Of a stretch of DNA of 64,000 nt, positions 26,074 to 34,863 are shown piece by piece. Location of the stretch: contig CAWDKL010000070.1 in NCBI GenBank assembly GCA_963802745.1, positions 219,365 through 283,364 on the forward strand. The letters run 5' to 3'. Origin of the DNA: JAJPKK01 sp963802745. GTDB taxonomy: Bacteria; Pseudomonadota; Alphaproteobacteria; Rhizobiales; Xanthobacteraceae. Under the pieces are notes generated by a model. That model was not told the origin of the DNA, searched no databases, and saw only the letters and a program-made list of their open reading frames with translations. The translations under genes were made by a program, and so were the position numbers. Positions within the stretch are counted from its first letter, which is position 1. The number at the start of each line of letters is the position of its first letter.

Positions 26074-27936
26074 TCAGAAATCGGCCCCGTAGGCAAGTAA
26101 CGATCTTTGATTTCCCGGAAGGTTAGCCAAGATGGCCGAATAGACGAGATAGTGTGCCTTCGACGTCGCCTGCGGCAACCGGAGGTTCAGCGCAATCGGC
26201 GCCCGCAATTCGTTGTTAATGATCGCGGGAAGGGCACTCAGAAGCGTTTGTGCGGCCGGGGAATACGGCGTGCTGGTCAGCTCCAGCTGGCCGTCGATGG
26301 TCGCATAATCGTAGTACTCGGTCTCGATCAGCTGGGTCCGGTCGATGTCGCCTGTTGGGGTCCAATGCGCGTAGACGCCGAGTTTGCCGAACTGCGTCCT
26401 GACGCCGATGATATGCAAACCCGCGTTCAGCCAGTTATAAAAATTCGGAACGATCTCGTCGGATACGAGCAGCACATAATCGCGTCCCGGCGCGTCCTTG
26501 GATTTGAGCATCGGAATCATGTCATGGCGGCTCGCATATGGACTGGCTAATTCTGGGGTAATCCAATTGCGAGTGCCACCATAAGCAAAGCTCACCAGCA
26601 TCCCCAACATGTCAACCGAGGACGTAAGTCCGGTGCGGATCGAACCGGTATCGCCGGTGAACCGTCCGCTTGGGTCGTAGACGATCAGGGGCAGGTGGAA
26701 CGCTTCGTCATACACGCTCCCCGTTTTGCCCGCCGGAAAGCCGTGGGCTCCGGCGTAATCGCCATGGTCGGACGTGAACACGATGATGGTGTTTTTTGCC
26801 ACGTCGGCAGGAAGTGCATTCAGCACCGTACCAATTTGCTCGTCCACCAGCGTCATGCACTTGGTATAGGTGTCCAGCGAGCGCTGCCAATATGCGTAGG
26901 GAGCGGACGCAATCCCGAGACCCGCAAGTTGACTGTATCCGTTGGGATTGGGGTATTGGGCGATCGAGAAACCTGCCTGGGTATGGTCATCCGTGACATC
27001 CCCAAACAACGCAGCCATAAAGGTTTTATTGAACGTCTGACTTTTCGGCTTGGCTCTGATTTGATCGGCGGTTTCCCAGTTTGGCGGCGCTTCGGGGTAG
27101 CCGTAATTCGGCGGATTTTTTAGGGGGTTGTTTTGTACACTGACCACCGGTGGATAGTCCATACCTTTATCTGAGGAATAATACGTGAACGGAACATACG
27201 TTGATTGGTTGTCGAACAACCCATTGTATAGGTCGAATTGAGTTCCCGCCCAAAAAAACTCTTGATCGTGCGGATTGACGAAGGCGGCGGTGAGGCACCA
27301 TGGCTGACTCGAACGGCTATTGCTTTCCAGCCAGGCCGCCGCCTGATTGGCAATATCAACATCGCTCAAATAACCATTGGCGTGGTCGCCGACCGAACCT
27401 TGCAGGTTGGCCCCGGTCGGATCGTAGTAGGTTCCCTCCTCGAACCCGTAGGCGGACAGCCCCGTGCTGGGATCGGTATACGCGACGTGAAACTTGCCGA
27501 TATAGGGTGTCCGGTACCCAGCCTGTTGCAGCAACTTGCCATAAGTCGGGTAGGCGGTATTAAGAACTGGATTGTTTGCTGCATCAGTCCCAGGCGTATC
27601 TTTGATGGTCTGAAGCAGCCAGCTTTGCTGCGAATACAACCCGGTCAATAACACGCCGCGGGAGGGTGTGCACGCCGTCGCGGCGGTAAAGTGGTTCGCA
27701 AACTTAACGCCTTGTAGCCATAGCTTATGGACGTTCGGCATAAACTTCTGGAGAAACCCGTCAACAGAATTGATGCCTGCCGGAAATACCGACGGATACC
27801 GCAATTCATCGCAAAAGATGAACAAGATATTCGGCTTTGCCGAAGGTGATGCCGCCTCGGCGCTTGAGGCCAACTTTTCGGCAAGCCCAGCGGCGGGGAT
27901 CGCGGCGGCGGCTTTCAAGAACGAACGTCTTTCCAT
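26074..27936 (-). CDS. exported sulfatase (arylsulfatase family)
   Basis: A 620-residue sulfatase that hydrolyses sulfate esters. The N-terminus MERRSFLKAAAAIPAAGLAE is a Tat-type signal (twin Arg). The catalytic formylglycine site is CTPSR in ATACTPSRGVLLTGLYS. Metal ligands are visible in FIFCDELRYP and VFTSDHGDYAGAHGF (Asp-His). The Cys-type motif implies modification by a formylglycine-generating enzyme, not seen in the window. AAAGGAG precedes the ATG. Its GC content looks lower than that of the housekeeping genes here, and no carbohydrate-use genes are adjacent. Confidence 0.9.
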   Translation of the reverse strand: MERRSFLKAAAAIPAAGLAEKLASSAEAASPSAKPNILFIFCDELRYPSVFPAGINSVDGFLQKFMPNVHKLWLQGVKFANHFTAATACTPSRGVLLTGLYSQQSWLLQTIKDTPGTDAANNPVLNTAYPTYGKLLQQAGYRTPYIGKFHVAYTDPSTGLSAYGFEEGTYYDPTGANLQGSVGDHANGYLSDVDIANQAAAWLESNSRSSQPWCLTAAFVNPHDQEFFWAGTQFDLYNGLFDNQSTYVPFTYYSSDKGMDYPPVVSVQNNPLKNPPNYGYPEAPPNWETADQIRAKPKSQTFNKTFMAALFGDVTDDHTQAGFSIAQYPNPNGYSQLAGLGIASAPYAYWQRSLDTYTKCMTLVDEQIGTVLNALPADVAKNTIIVFTSDHGDYAGAHGFPAGKTGSVYDEAFHLPLIVYDPSGRFTGDTGSIRTGLTSSVDMLGMLVSFAYGGTRNWITPELASPYASRHDMIPMLKSKDAPGRDYVLLVSDEIVPNFYNWLNAGLHIIGVRTQFGKLGVYAHWTPTGDIDRTQLIETEYYDYATIDGQLELTSTPYSPAAQTLLSALPAIINNELRAPIALNLRLPQATSKAHYLVYSAILANLPGNQRSLLAYGADF

Positions 27937-28279
27937 AACGACTCCTTTACACGATCCGGCCGCATCAAATGCAAGTCATCCGGTATCGTTTCCTTTCAAG
28001 CAGGCTCCGACCGGGATCGTGCCTGGAACACATCCAATCGGCTGAGCGAAGACTGCGGCCTGAATTTAAGACCGGAGGCGGGCGCGGTTGAGAACAACCA
28101 GCGTGGTCCTATGGGGTGCTGCGGTCGAAACGTTTACCCTTGGTTGCGGCTAATGTTTGATCAAGATCAGACCACGGAGTAAGGTCATCGACTGACGTGT
28201 TATCAACGCCCGACTGCGGCAAGTCAAGGGCCACCTCCCGCAAAATTCTGGAGGGCGCCAAACGTGCTCCAGGAGGCAC
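27937..28279. other. intergenic region upstream of the sulfatase gene
   Basis: No gene is seen. It contains an imperfect FixK/FNR-type box (28157-28170) and the leader of a decayed ModA-like gene. Confidence 0.45.
28157..28170. promoter_or_regulatory. imperfect FixK/FNR-type box
   Basis: TTGATCAAGATCAG matches the TTGAT-N4-ATCAA pattern except for the last base. It lies upstream of the relic ModA-like gene (ATG at 28280) on one side and of the sulfatase gene on the other. Only one strong half-site, so weak evidence. Confidence 0.35.
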
Positions 28280-28414
28280 ATGAAGAGAACACTATTCACG
28301 GCCGTCTTGTTCGTATCTGCGGTGGCGGCGGGCGCGATGGCGGAAAGGGGAGTCTTCGCCACTGCCGCCGCGGAGACCTTCACCTCCTGCCCCTTCGCCG
28401 GCTGCCCGGATGCA
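28280..28414 (+). pseudogene. ModA-like gene relic with an internal inversion
   Basis: From 28280 the sequence repeats the start of the intact gene at 24914 (ATGAAGAGAACACTATTCAC) for about 54 bp, covering the signal peptide. From about 28334 to 28414 the match continues only on the opposite strand: reversed, it reads CAGCCGGCGAAG, GAGGTGAAGGTCT and GGCGAAGACTCCCCT, equal to the next 80 bp of the intact gene (24970-25052). After that the similarity stops. This is a truncated duplicate in which an 80-bp segment was flipped. Confidence 0.75.
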
Positions 28415-28562
28415 GCGCTGCAATGCACTTGGTCTGCGTCGGCACGTCAAGCGTCGAATCAGCGCACGCCTTCCGATTTCCGATGGAGGATGCGCTGCTG
28501 CAGGATTTTCGTTATGATCATTCTTAGGACTTCGGATTCGTAACTTCGCGGGGAAGGTGACT

Positions 28563-29006
28563 ATGCCACAGAAGCAGGCTATTTCCGCCACCGTCACCGG
28601 CAATGACCAGCACGTCGGTTTCAGGGCCATGGTGTTGAAGCAGGCCATCGAATACAATCTCGCGGGTTCCGCGAAAAATGACGCGAACATGATTGTCCAC
28701 TTCACCCTTCAGGGCGATCAGAAGCGGATCGACAAGGCGCTTGCGGCGATCGATGAAGGAACGAAGAAATCGTCCAACATAAAAGTCAGTACGGCTCCCG
28801 CGGCGGTCGATCCCGCTTTGAATACGTTCACGGTCGTGGACTGGACGTTGACCACCCGAAATATCACGAACCCCTATACGCTTATCTTTAAGCTGAGGGC
28901 CGACGACAGCGTCATTTCCAAAGCAGAAGCCAAAGCCGTTTGGCATGGCATTCTGAAATCGACCCTCACCGGGGACGATTTAAGGAAGCTAGGCGCTGAC
29001 GACTGA
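28563..29006 (+). CDS. acylphosphatase-like domain protein
   Basis: A 147-residue protein whose first 75 residues follow the acylphosphatase fold. VTGNDQHVGFRAMVLKQAIE carries the phosphate-binding Arg of VGFR. KNDANMIVHFTLQG holds the catalytic-type Asn. The classical GxVQGVGFR loop is altered, and a further 70 residues without known match follow. No signal peptide is seen, so it is probably cytoplasmic. Start at ATG 28563 after GGGGAAGG; a GTG at 28557 is also possible. Confidence 0.7.
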   Translation: MPQKQAISATVTGNDQHVGFRAMVLKQAIEYNLAGSAKNDANMIVHFTLQGDQKRIDKALAAIDEGTKKSSNIKVSTAPAAVDPALNTFTVVDWTLTTRNITNPYTLIFKLRADDSVISKAEAKAVWHGILKSTLTGDDLRKLGADD

Positions 29007-29212
29007 ACCGACCGATCGGCGCCACGGGAACGGCCGGAAATCGGCACAGGCTCGCCGTTGGCCATGCGTCGGTAGCCCGCATGAGCGCAGCGATATGCGG
29101 AAGATTCAGGTGCGGGAAAGAACGTCCCGGATGCCGCGACCAAAAGGTCGCTCATCCCGGGCCACGCTTGCTCCCAAAAAGTGCCCCAGACCGCCGCCGG
29201 TAGGGAAGCGTC

Positions 29213-29557
29213 CTACATCCCGGGGATCGATCTGATTTCCATGACTTCGACCCATGCGCCCGGCATCCACGCCAAGTGCGGATGGTCCTTGCCAAACAGC
29301 GCGGCGGCTGCATCGTGGGTTTCGGCCTGCACGATCGTATAGCCGCCAATGCCATTTTTAGCGTCGGTCGTGCCTTTCGCATCGACGCGTTTGGTTTTCC
29401 CCAAGGGCGCGCCGTTGTCGACGATGGCCCCTTTATGATGGTTCATCCACTGCATCCACGCCTCCATTCCCTTCCTTTGCTGCTCGGGCGTGGAATCTTT
29501 CATTGCCTTCTCGAAGTCGGCAGCGGTCGCCATATACAGTACCATGAATTTTTTCAT
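29213..29557 (-). CDS. YCII-related domain protein
   Basis: A 114-residue dimeric alpha-beta barrel type protein: MKKFMVLYMATAADFEKAMK, then GMEAWMQWMNHHKGAIVDNG, then IGGYTIVQAETHDAAAALFG with the conserved His and Asp-like positions of YCII. A DGPFTE-type motif of the PhnB/YciI branch is missing. GAGGAAG precedes the ATG. The function is unknown. Confidence 0.82.
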   Translation of the reverse strand: MKKFMVLYMATAADFEKAMKDSTPEQQRKGMEAWMQWMNHHKGAIVDNGAPLGKTKRVDAKGTTDAKNGIGGYTIVQAETHDAAAALFGKDHPHLAWMPGAWVEVMEIRSIPGM

Positions 29558-29655
29558 TGGGAGCTTCCTCGCTTGATTTTCACACGCTGAAATACAGCGG
29601 CCGAAGATAGGCAGAGCGCGCGAAACACGCGCTTTTGCCCACCCTACGATGCCCC

Positions 29656-29790
29656 GACACTCTCGGCGTCATGCCCACGCTTGTCGTCGCTTGTCGCGGG
29701 CATCCACGTCTTGCTTGCGACGGCCTGCTTTGCAAGGAAGACGTTCATGGCCGGGACATGCCGGACATGCCCGGCCATGACTCTAGGTGT
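29656..29790. repeat. dispersed element B, copy 2 (inverted relative to copy 1)
   Basis: Begins CGACACTCTCGGCGTCATGC, contains GCTTGTCGCGGGCATCCACG and TTGCTTGCGACGGCCTGC, and ends with GCCCGGCCATGACTC. The order and arms match copy 1 on the opposite strand. Confidence 0.75.
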
Positions 29791-29796
29791 CCGATC

Positions 29797-30372
29797 TCAG
29801 AGGCCTGAGATGTAACGCGCAATCGCCTCACGTTCGGACGCCGAAATCGCCTCCATGATGCCGCTCATTTCGGGACTGTTTTTTCGCTGGCCTTCCGCAA
29901 AGCGGCGCATCGACTCGACCAAGTAATCGTACTTTTGGCCTGCGAGTCGCGGCGCCGCTACGCCACCAACCAGATTTTTCTGATGACAAGCCTCGCATAT
30001 CGCCATTGTGGGAGGCGGCGAGTAGGAGGCGTTCGCGGGTCCGGGCCACTGCTTTGTCGCGAAGTAAGCCGCTGCGGGCCCCACCTCTTCCTCGGTGAGG
30101 TTTACCGCGATCTTCTTCATGGTGTCGCTGGCGCGCTCTCCGTGTTGGAATTCATGCAGTTGCTTCAAGATATAATTTTCCTGCAGACCCCAGATGATCG
30201 GAACACCCTCCACTTTTGGCGAGCCGTCCACACCGTGGCATACCCCACAAACCACCAACTTGCCGTCGAGGACGGCCTGGGCTTCAGCGGCATTTCCCGG
30301 AGTGACCGGAAAGGTCAGCGCGGCGAAAATGCCGAGCAAGCCGAAAACCGTCGAAACGCAATTGTTCGTCAT
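29797..30372 (-). CDS. dihaem cytochrome c (c4-like)
   Basis: A 191-residue exported protein with a signal peptide (LLGIFAALTFPVTPGNAAEA) and two haem-binding sites: CGVCHG near residue 42 and CEACHQ near residue 126. The two-domain layout is that of c4-type cytochromes, which pass electrons in the periplasm. It lies downstream of the [2Fe-2S] subunit gene on the same strand, as expected for an electron acceptor of a molybdenum hydroxylase whose large subunit is missing. Confidence 0.88.
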   Translation of the reverse strand: MTNNCVSTVFGLLGIFAALTFPVTPGNAAEAQAVLDGKLVVCGVCHGVDGSPKVEGVPIIWGLQENYILKQLHEFQHGERASDTMKKIAVNLTEEEVGPAAAYFATKQWPGPANASYSPPPTMAICEACHQKNLVGGVAAPRLAGQKYDYLVESMRRFAEGQRKNSPEMSGIMEAISASEREAIARYISGL

Positions 30373-30477
30373 GATACCGTCCCGCGCGAGTGTCTGAGGT
30401 CCGCGACGCTAGCAAACCATCAACAGTAAGCTTGCCGCAATCGGGCACGGGACGCAAGACCGCCCCGTTCATCCTCG

Positions 30478-30936
30478 CTAACTTCGCTGCGCCGCTTTGA
30501 GAATCGCGCGGACGATCCGGTTATGGGTTCCGCAACGGCAGAGATTGCCGATAAGTCCGAGTCGCACCTCAGCCTCGCTCGGGCGCGGGTTGCGGTCGAG
30601 AATCGCTTTGCTCATCATGATCATGCCGGCAATGCAATAGCCGCACTGCGCCGCCTGCTCCGCCATGAAAGCAGACTGCAGCGGGTGGGGTTGCTCAAGC
30701 GTCCCGAGACCTTCGAGCGTGATGATCTCGGACTGCGTAAGCGCACCGATCGGCATGACGCAGGAGCGTGCCGCAGCGCCGTCGATGAGGACCGTGCAGG
30801 CGCCACACTGACCAAGCCCGCAGCCGAATTTGGCGGCGTTGAGCCCGAGATCATTGCGCAGCACGTAGAGCAGTGGCGTGTCCAAATCGGCCGTCACGCT
30901 GTGCGCCGTGCCGTTCACCGTGAGACTGACAACCAT
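30478..30936 (-). CDS. [2Fe-2S] subunit of a molybdenum hydroxylase (nicotinate/isoquinoline dehydrogenase type)
   Basis: A 152-residue protein with a plant-type ferredoxin site (FGCGLGQCGACTVLIDG) and the second cluster (AAQCGYCIAGMIM and NLCRCGTHNRI). It resembles NicA/IorA/CoxS small subunits, which pass electrons from a molybdopterin subunit to haem. No molybdopterin subunit gene is adjacent, which is unusual. Downstream is a dihaem cytochrome c; upstream is an integrase fragment. ATG 30936 (MVVSLTVNGTAHS) is the family-like start. Confidence 0.87.
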   Translation of the reverse strand: MVVSLTVNGTAHSVTADLDTPLLYVLRNDLGLNAAKFGCGLGQCGACTVLIDGAAARSCVMPIGALTQSEIITLEGLGTLEQPHPLQSAFMAEQAAQCGYCIAGMIMMSKAILDRNPRPSEAEVRLGLIGNLCRCGTHNRIVRAILKAAQRS

Positions 30937-31212
30937 GACCGCAAGGCTCCGCTTGAGGCGATGAACGCATGTTGCTTCAGGTTTGGCGCGACTGTCGAGG
31001 CCCGACGGGCAATGAAACAGTTTCACGCCCGCCTTGAGGAGGGCTGGCGCGAGCCATTGAACGAACCCGCTCGCGCGGGAACGCGCTGCGCGCGTGGCGG
31101 AGCCATTGGCGAGGGTCGTGCTGACCAACTGATCGATAGGCTATGACGGGGCAGGTCCCGTCCTGAGGATCGAGGGGTTCCAAACTCCAACCCGTCGGGA
31201 CAGGAGCCTTCG
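30937..31212. other. intergenic region
   Basis: I see no gene in this stretch. It lies where an operon partner of the [2Fe-2S] subunit might be expected, and borders the integrase fragment. Confidence 0.4.
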
Positions 31213-31341
31213 ATGAGTGACAAGCCCATCAGCGATCTTCGCCGTCGGATGATCGCGGACATGACGATCCGGACCTTCAGCGATAAGACGCGGCACGATT
31301 ATATCCCGCATGTTGAGGCGTTTGCCAGATTTCTTCGCATG
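31213..31341 (+). pseudogene. tyrosine-recombinase N-terminal fragment
   Basis: From ATG 31213 the product reads MSDKPISDLRRRMIADMTIR, then FSDKTRHDYIPHVEAFARFL. This is the N-terminal core-binding (SAM-like) domain of tyrosine integrases of the kind tied to IS91-like and integron-type elements. After about 42 residues the similarity ends in unrelated sequence; the catalytic domain (R...HxxR...Y) is absent. AGGAGC precedes the ATG. It is a stub of a lost mobile element. Confidence 0.7.
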
Positions 31342-31476
31342 CGCGTACATAGCTCCGCTTCCGCGCGGACGGGCGGTCTGCGGCCAACGCTACACTCCGA
31401 CTGGAATGTCATCGCGATTGGCCCGCTGAGAATAGTCGAGAACCGGTCACGCGGACCATGCACCATGGTGCTTTCG

Positions 31477-31524
31477 AGCACTTTCAGGAAAAGTGGATTC
31501 CGGTTTCCGTCCGAAAATGCGACC
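31477..31524. repeat. short dispersed repeat (CACTTTCAGGAAAAGTGG type)
   Basis: GCACTTTCAGGAAAAGTGG followed by CCGGTTTCCGTCCGAAAATG resembles a short intergenic repeat I know from rhizobial genomes. It occurs once here, next to the integrase fragment. Confidence 0.45.
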
Positions 31525-31539
31525 GCGTAAGAGAAACAG

Positions 31540-31573
31540 AGCAGCTTCTGTTTCCATGAAAACAGAAGCTGCT
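31540..31573 (-). terminator. strong hairpin after the SoxCD-like pair
   Basis: Perfect 14-bp arms (AGCAGCTTCTGTTT and its complement) with a 6-nt loop lie 5 bp beyond the stop of the cytochrome c gene at 31578. On the transcript strand the stem is followed by a fairly T-rich stretch. Confidence 0.7.
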
Positions 31574-31577
31574 TTAG

Positions 31578-32156
31578 TCAGTAGGGATAACCCGTAAGCC
31601 TTGGCGCCCCGTGCTTCCACTCAGGGAGCCGGGCGTAACCATCGCCAATCGGCATCTTGACCTTCGGCAGACTCTCTTCGTCGAGAACCGTGTCCTCCGG
31701 GATCACCTTGTTCACGAACAGCAAGTAGGCCGTCAGCGCGTAGACCTCATCGGGTTTGAGAGTCCCTTCTCGCCCGAGAGGCATGCCGCGGTGGATGTAA
31801 TCCCACACGGTCGTCGCAAACGGCGCGCGCAGCGGCAGGATGCGCTCCCGTTTCCAGATAGGAAGATCCTGGCTTGTCTTTGATTTCAAGGCGGGCCCGA
31901 CGCCACCTACTCCCTCCTCGCCATGGCAGACAACACAGCCCTGGAGCATAAAGACCTTTGCGCCTTCCTTGGGGGTGCCACGGCCGGGAGGGAGTTCCTT
32001 CCCCTCGGCACCGATGATGATATCCTTGGCGCGGATTTCTTCAGCGGACGGAGTGCGCCCCAAGCCATAGGTGGGCGCCGACTGCGCAAACGCGGAGCTG
32101 ACCAGAACGGGGCTGCCCAGGAGCAACAGGGTCGCGGCAAACTTAAGCGAGCCCAT
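31578..32156 (-). CDS. SoxD-like cytochrome c subunit
   Basis: A 192-residue exported monohaem cytochrome c: signal peptide (AATLLLLGSPVLVSSAFAQ), haem site GCVVCHGEEGVGG and a distal Met ligand probably in HRGMPLGREG. Its gene overlaps the end of the SoxC-like gene by 14 bp, so the two proteins are probably a complex. By analogy it takes electrons from the molybdenum subunit during oxidation of sulfite or sulfane sulfur. A terminator hairpin follows. Confidence 0.85.
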   Translation of the reverse strand: MGSLKFAATLLLLGSPVLVSSAFAQSAPTYGLGRTPSAEEIRAKDIIIGAEGKELPPGRGTPKEGAKVFMLQGCVVCHGEEGVGGVGPALKSKTSQDLPIWKRERILPLRAPFATTVWDYIHRGMPLGREGTLKPDEVYALTAYLLFVNKVIPEDTVLDEESLPKVKMPIGDGYARLPEWKHGAPRLTGYPY

Positions 32157-33417
32157 TGGTCACCTTCCCGTCCTTAGCGATCCTCCACGGCATGATGCTA
32201 TTGTTGAGCCCAGGCACGTACCCAAGAGGCTTCTTAAAGAATTCGGCGATCTGCTGCAGCATCGGTTGCTGCTGCCCGATCTCGTCGGTGCAGCGCGAAA
32301 GAAGCTCGGTCTCGTTTCCATCCCAATTCCACTGATAAGCGAACCGGACGTGCGCCATGCGTTGTGGGGACATCTTGAGCTCGGCGGGGTTCCACTTCTT
32401 TCCGCCATCGGTGGAGACCTCCACGGTCTTGATGGCGCCGCCGCCGGACCAGGCCAGCCCGGAGATCTCGTACGTGCCCTTGCCGGGCAACTGCTGTGTG
32501 CCGGACGGGTAGGTGATGACCGACTTCGGTCCGATTTGGTAGCCGAGCGCAGTTTCGTCGTCACCCTCCTTGAGATGCCCGAAGTCGCTGTAGTTCATAT
32601 AATACCGGTCCACCACTTTGATCTGGCTCAGCCACTTTGTATTGAAAATGCCTTCGAAGCCGGGCACGACGATCCGCAACGGGAACCCTTGCTGCGGCCG
32701 CAGGGGCTCGCCGTTCTGTCCGTAGGCGATGATGCAGTCGTCCATCGCTTTGCCGATGGGCATGCTCGAGGCGCCCTTCACCTCCTCGGCGCCTTGGGCG
32801 ACGAACCATTTCGCGCTGCCTTTCAGGCCGCACTCCTTGAGCAGCGTCGAAAGCAGCACGCCGGTCCATTCGGAGCAACTGGTCATCCCGTGCGATTCCT
32901 GCACGGTCTGATGGCGCGGAGTGTGCCGGTTTCCCGCGCACTCGAGGAAGTGCAACCGGCTGACTGACGGGAAGCGCCTCAAGTCATCCATGGTGAAGGT
33001 CAGCGGCCGATCCACCAAGCCGTGGATCATCAAAGTATGCAGCTTGGGATCGATGTCCGGTTGGAAGGCCTGGCGGGTCGTCGCTATATAGTGGAGCGAC
33101 GATGGCGTGATGTTGCCAAGCTGGTCCTGGATCGGCGAGGCCACGTGGAACAGCTTCCCGAACTCGTCGGGTGACTTGCCCATCGGGTGCTGTATGCGTA
33201 CCGAGGTTACGAAATGAGAGCGCTCGCCGTAGGCTACAATTTTCTTATTGCCCGCGAGCATTGGGGAAGCGTTTTCGCTGCCCGAGGCCGGGCCCGATGC
33301 ATGTTGGTCGTGCTGGTCGTGCGTTTGTGCGTGGACCGGCACTCCCAGTGTCAACCCACCGGCCAACGTGGCGCCGCTCTTTAAAATATCCCTGCGGCTC
33401 GTTCGTTTGGAACCCAT
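32143..33417 (-). CDS. SoxC-like sulfite/sulfane dehydrogenase molybdenum subunit
   Basis: A 424-residue protein of the sulfite-oxidase family. A Tat signal (SKRTSRRDILKSGATLAGG) precedes the Moco domain, whose Cys ligand sits in LHFLECAGNRHTPRHQTVQ. The C-terminal dimerisation domain includes ISGLAWSGGGAIKTVEVSTD. Similarity is best to SoxC. No SoxXAYZB genes are nearby, so it may act alone with its cytochrome partner on sulfite. Two ATGs with ribosome sites are present (33438 after AAGGAGAG; 33417 after GGAGGA); I use the nearer one. Confidence 0.88.
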   Translation of the reverse strand: MGSKRTSRRDILKSGATLAGGLTLGVPVHAQTHDQHDQHASGPASGSENASPMLAGNKKIVAYGERSHFVTSVRIQHPMGKSPDEFGKLFHVASPIQDQLGNITPSSLHYIATTRQAFQPDIDPKLHTLMIHGLVDRPLTFTMDDLRRFPSVSRLHFLECAGNRHTPRHQTVQESHGMTSCSEWTGVLLSTLLKECGLKGSAKWFVAQGAEEVKGASSMPIGKAMDDCIIAYGQNGEPLRPQQGFPLRIVVPGFEGIFNTKWLSQIKVVDRYYMNYSDFGHLKEGDDETALGYQIGPKSVITYPSGTQQLPGKGTYEISGLAWSGGGAIKTVEVSTDGGKKWNPAELKMSPQRMAHVRFAYQWNWDGNETELLSRCTDEIGQQQPMLQQIAEFFKKPLGYVPGLNNSIMPWRIAKDGKVTNGLA

Positions 33418-33879
33418 CGGACTTTCCTCCGAACCCATCGGTCTCTCCTTCGACAAATGACACTGCGACGACATCGCGTTTCCGGGCGGACAGTGTATAC
33501 GCGGCCTTGCCAAATCTGGCCAGTGCTCATGAGCAGGGGCTTGCGGATTTTGCAGCGCCCACCCTCGGATCTTCCGGCTGCGCGGCGCGTCGGAGCCGAT
33601 GATCCGGAAGTGCACCCAGCAGTGCTGTCAACCGCTTGTACGCCGTCCGTTCAGAAGCAAAAGACGTGCCCGGCACGCTGGAGAGGGTCGGGGTGCGCGT
33701 CCCACTTGTGCGTGGCGCGATTTCGTCAACAGCTTGTTCGCTGGACATGGCGCGTTTGAAGCACTTGTTTTTCGGCGCCGCCTTCGCGATGATGGCGAAC
33801 ATGCGAAACCGAAAGTCTAAGCGCGGACATCCGTTCAGTCCTGCGGGACTGCGTTCAGGAAAAAATATTTCCGGGCGCC
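33418..33879. other. intergenic region with a repeat-like stretch
   Basis: No gene is supported. Positions 33692-33785 resemble 18741-18832 beside element C (shared GCGATTTC, GCTTGTTCGC-like and GCACTTGTTTTTCG blocks). The last 40 bp carry in-frame sequence of the serine hydrolase upstream of its first usable start codon. Confidence 0.5.
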
Positions 33880-34863
33880 GTGGCTGCGCTGATATCGAGC
33901 ACCGATGAGATCTATATTCCATTCGGATGCGAAACCTACGATTCGGGTGCTCGCCCTGTTTCCGACAAGTCTATCTTTGATGTTGCGTCGCTGACCAAAA
34001 TCGTCGCAACTGCGACCGCCGTGATGCAATTGGTGGAGCGCAATAAGCTCGCTTTGCACGATCGCGCGTGCGCGTTTGTTCCGCAGCTGCGGCGCGCGCC
34101 GAAGGATCAAATCACGCTCTCGCAGTTGCTTGCCCATACGGCGGGGTTCGCCGGCGGGGAGCCGCTTCCTCGCGATCGCAAATCCCGTCAGGAAATCTTG
34201 GAAGCTATTTATTCCATAGACCTTTCGTACCCGCCTGGCACCGGCCGTATCTACGATGATTTGGGATACATTCTTTTAGGCGTTATTGTAGAATCCATAA
34301 CCGGTCTCACGCTGGACAAATACTGCGAGAGGGAAATATTCGCGCCGCTCGGGATGCGGGAGACGATGTTCGCTCCCCCGCAGGCGCTGTTGGAGCGCAT
34401 CGTTCCAACCGAGATCGATGCCGATCGCGGTGGATTGATACAGGGCGTCGTCCACGACGAACGCGCCTACTTGATGGGCGGCGTGGCCGGCCACGCCGGA
34501 CTTTTCGCGACGGCGCGCGATCTCGGCAGATTTTGCCGCATGATGATGGGCGGCGATAAGGACGGCCCGGCAAAGATACTGTCCCCCGCCAGCATAGCGC
34601 TGATGTGGTCGCGCCAATGGCAGGACGGCGACGGAGAATATGGCTTGGGCTGGGATCGCTTACGGCCCAGTTACATGAACGGCATCAATGACGACGATGC
34701 CGTGGGGCATACCGGTTTTACCGGCGTTTCCGTGGTGATCAGCCCGCGGCGGAACTTGGCGATGATCCTGCTGTCGAATCGCGTTCATCCGGTGCGGTCC
34801 GGGGCAAGTTTGATCGGTCAAGCCAGACGGAGGTTCGTTGAGGCGGTGCTGCGCCATTGCTAG
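33880..34863 (+). CDS. beta-lactamase-related serine hydrolase
   Basis: A 327-residue class-C-type serine hydrolase (penicillin-binding-protein fold). The active-site SxxK is ASLTKIVATA. The second motif is Tyr in GRIYDDLGYILLG (YDD in place of YxN), and GHTGFTGVSVVI supplies the HTG-like motif. Homologous residues (VQEKIFPGAVAAL) extend about 15 codons upstream of the GTG at 33880 with no standard start codon. The true N-terminus is therefore lost, uses a rare start, or is frameshifted. It could act on cell-wall peptides or small esters. Confidence 0.82.
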   Translation: MAALISSTDEIYIPFGCETYDSGARPVSDKSIFDVASLTKIVATATAVMQLVERNKLALHDRACAFVPQLRRAPKDQITLSQLLAHTAGFAGGEPLPRDRKSRQEILEAIYSIDLSYPPGTGRIYDDLGYILLGVIVESITGLTLDKYCEREIFAPLGMRETMFAPPQALLERIVPTEIDADRGGLIQGVVHDERAYLMGGVAGHAGLFATARDLGRFCRMMMGGDKDGPAKILSPASIALMWSRQWQDGDGEYGLGWDRLRPSYMNGINDDDAVGHTGFTGVSVVISPRRNLAMILLSNRVHPVRSGASLIGQARRRFVEAVLRHC

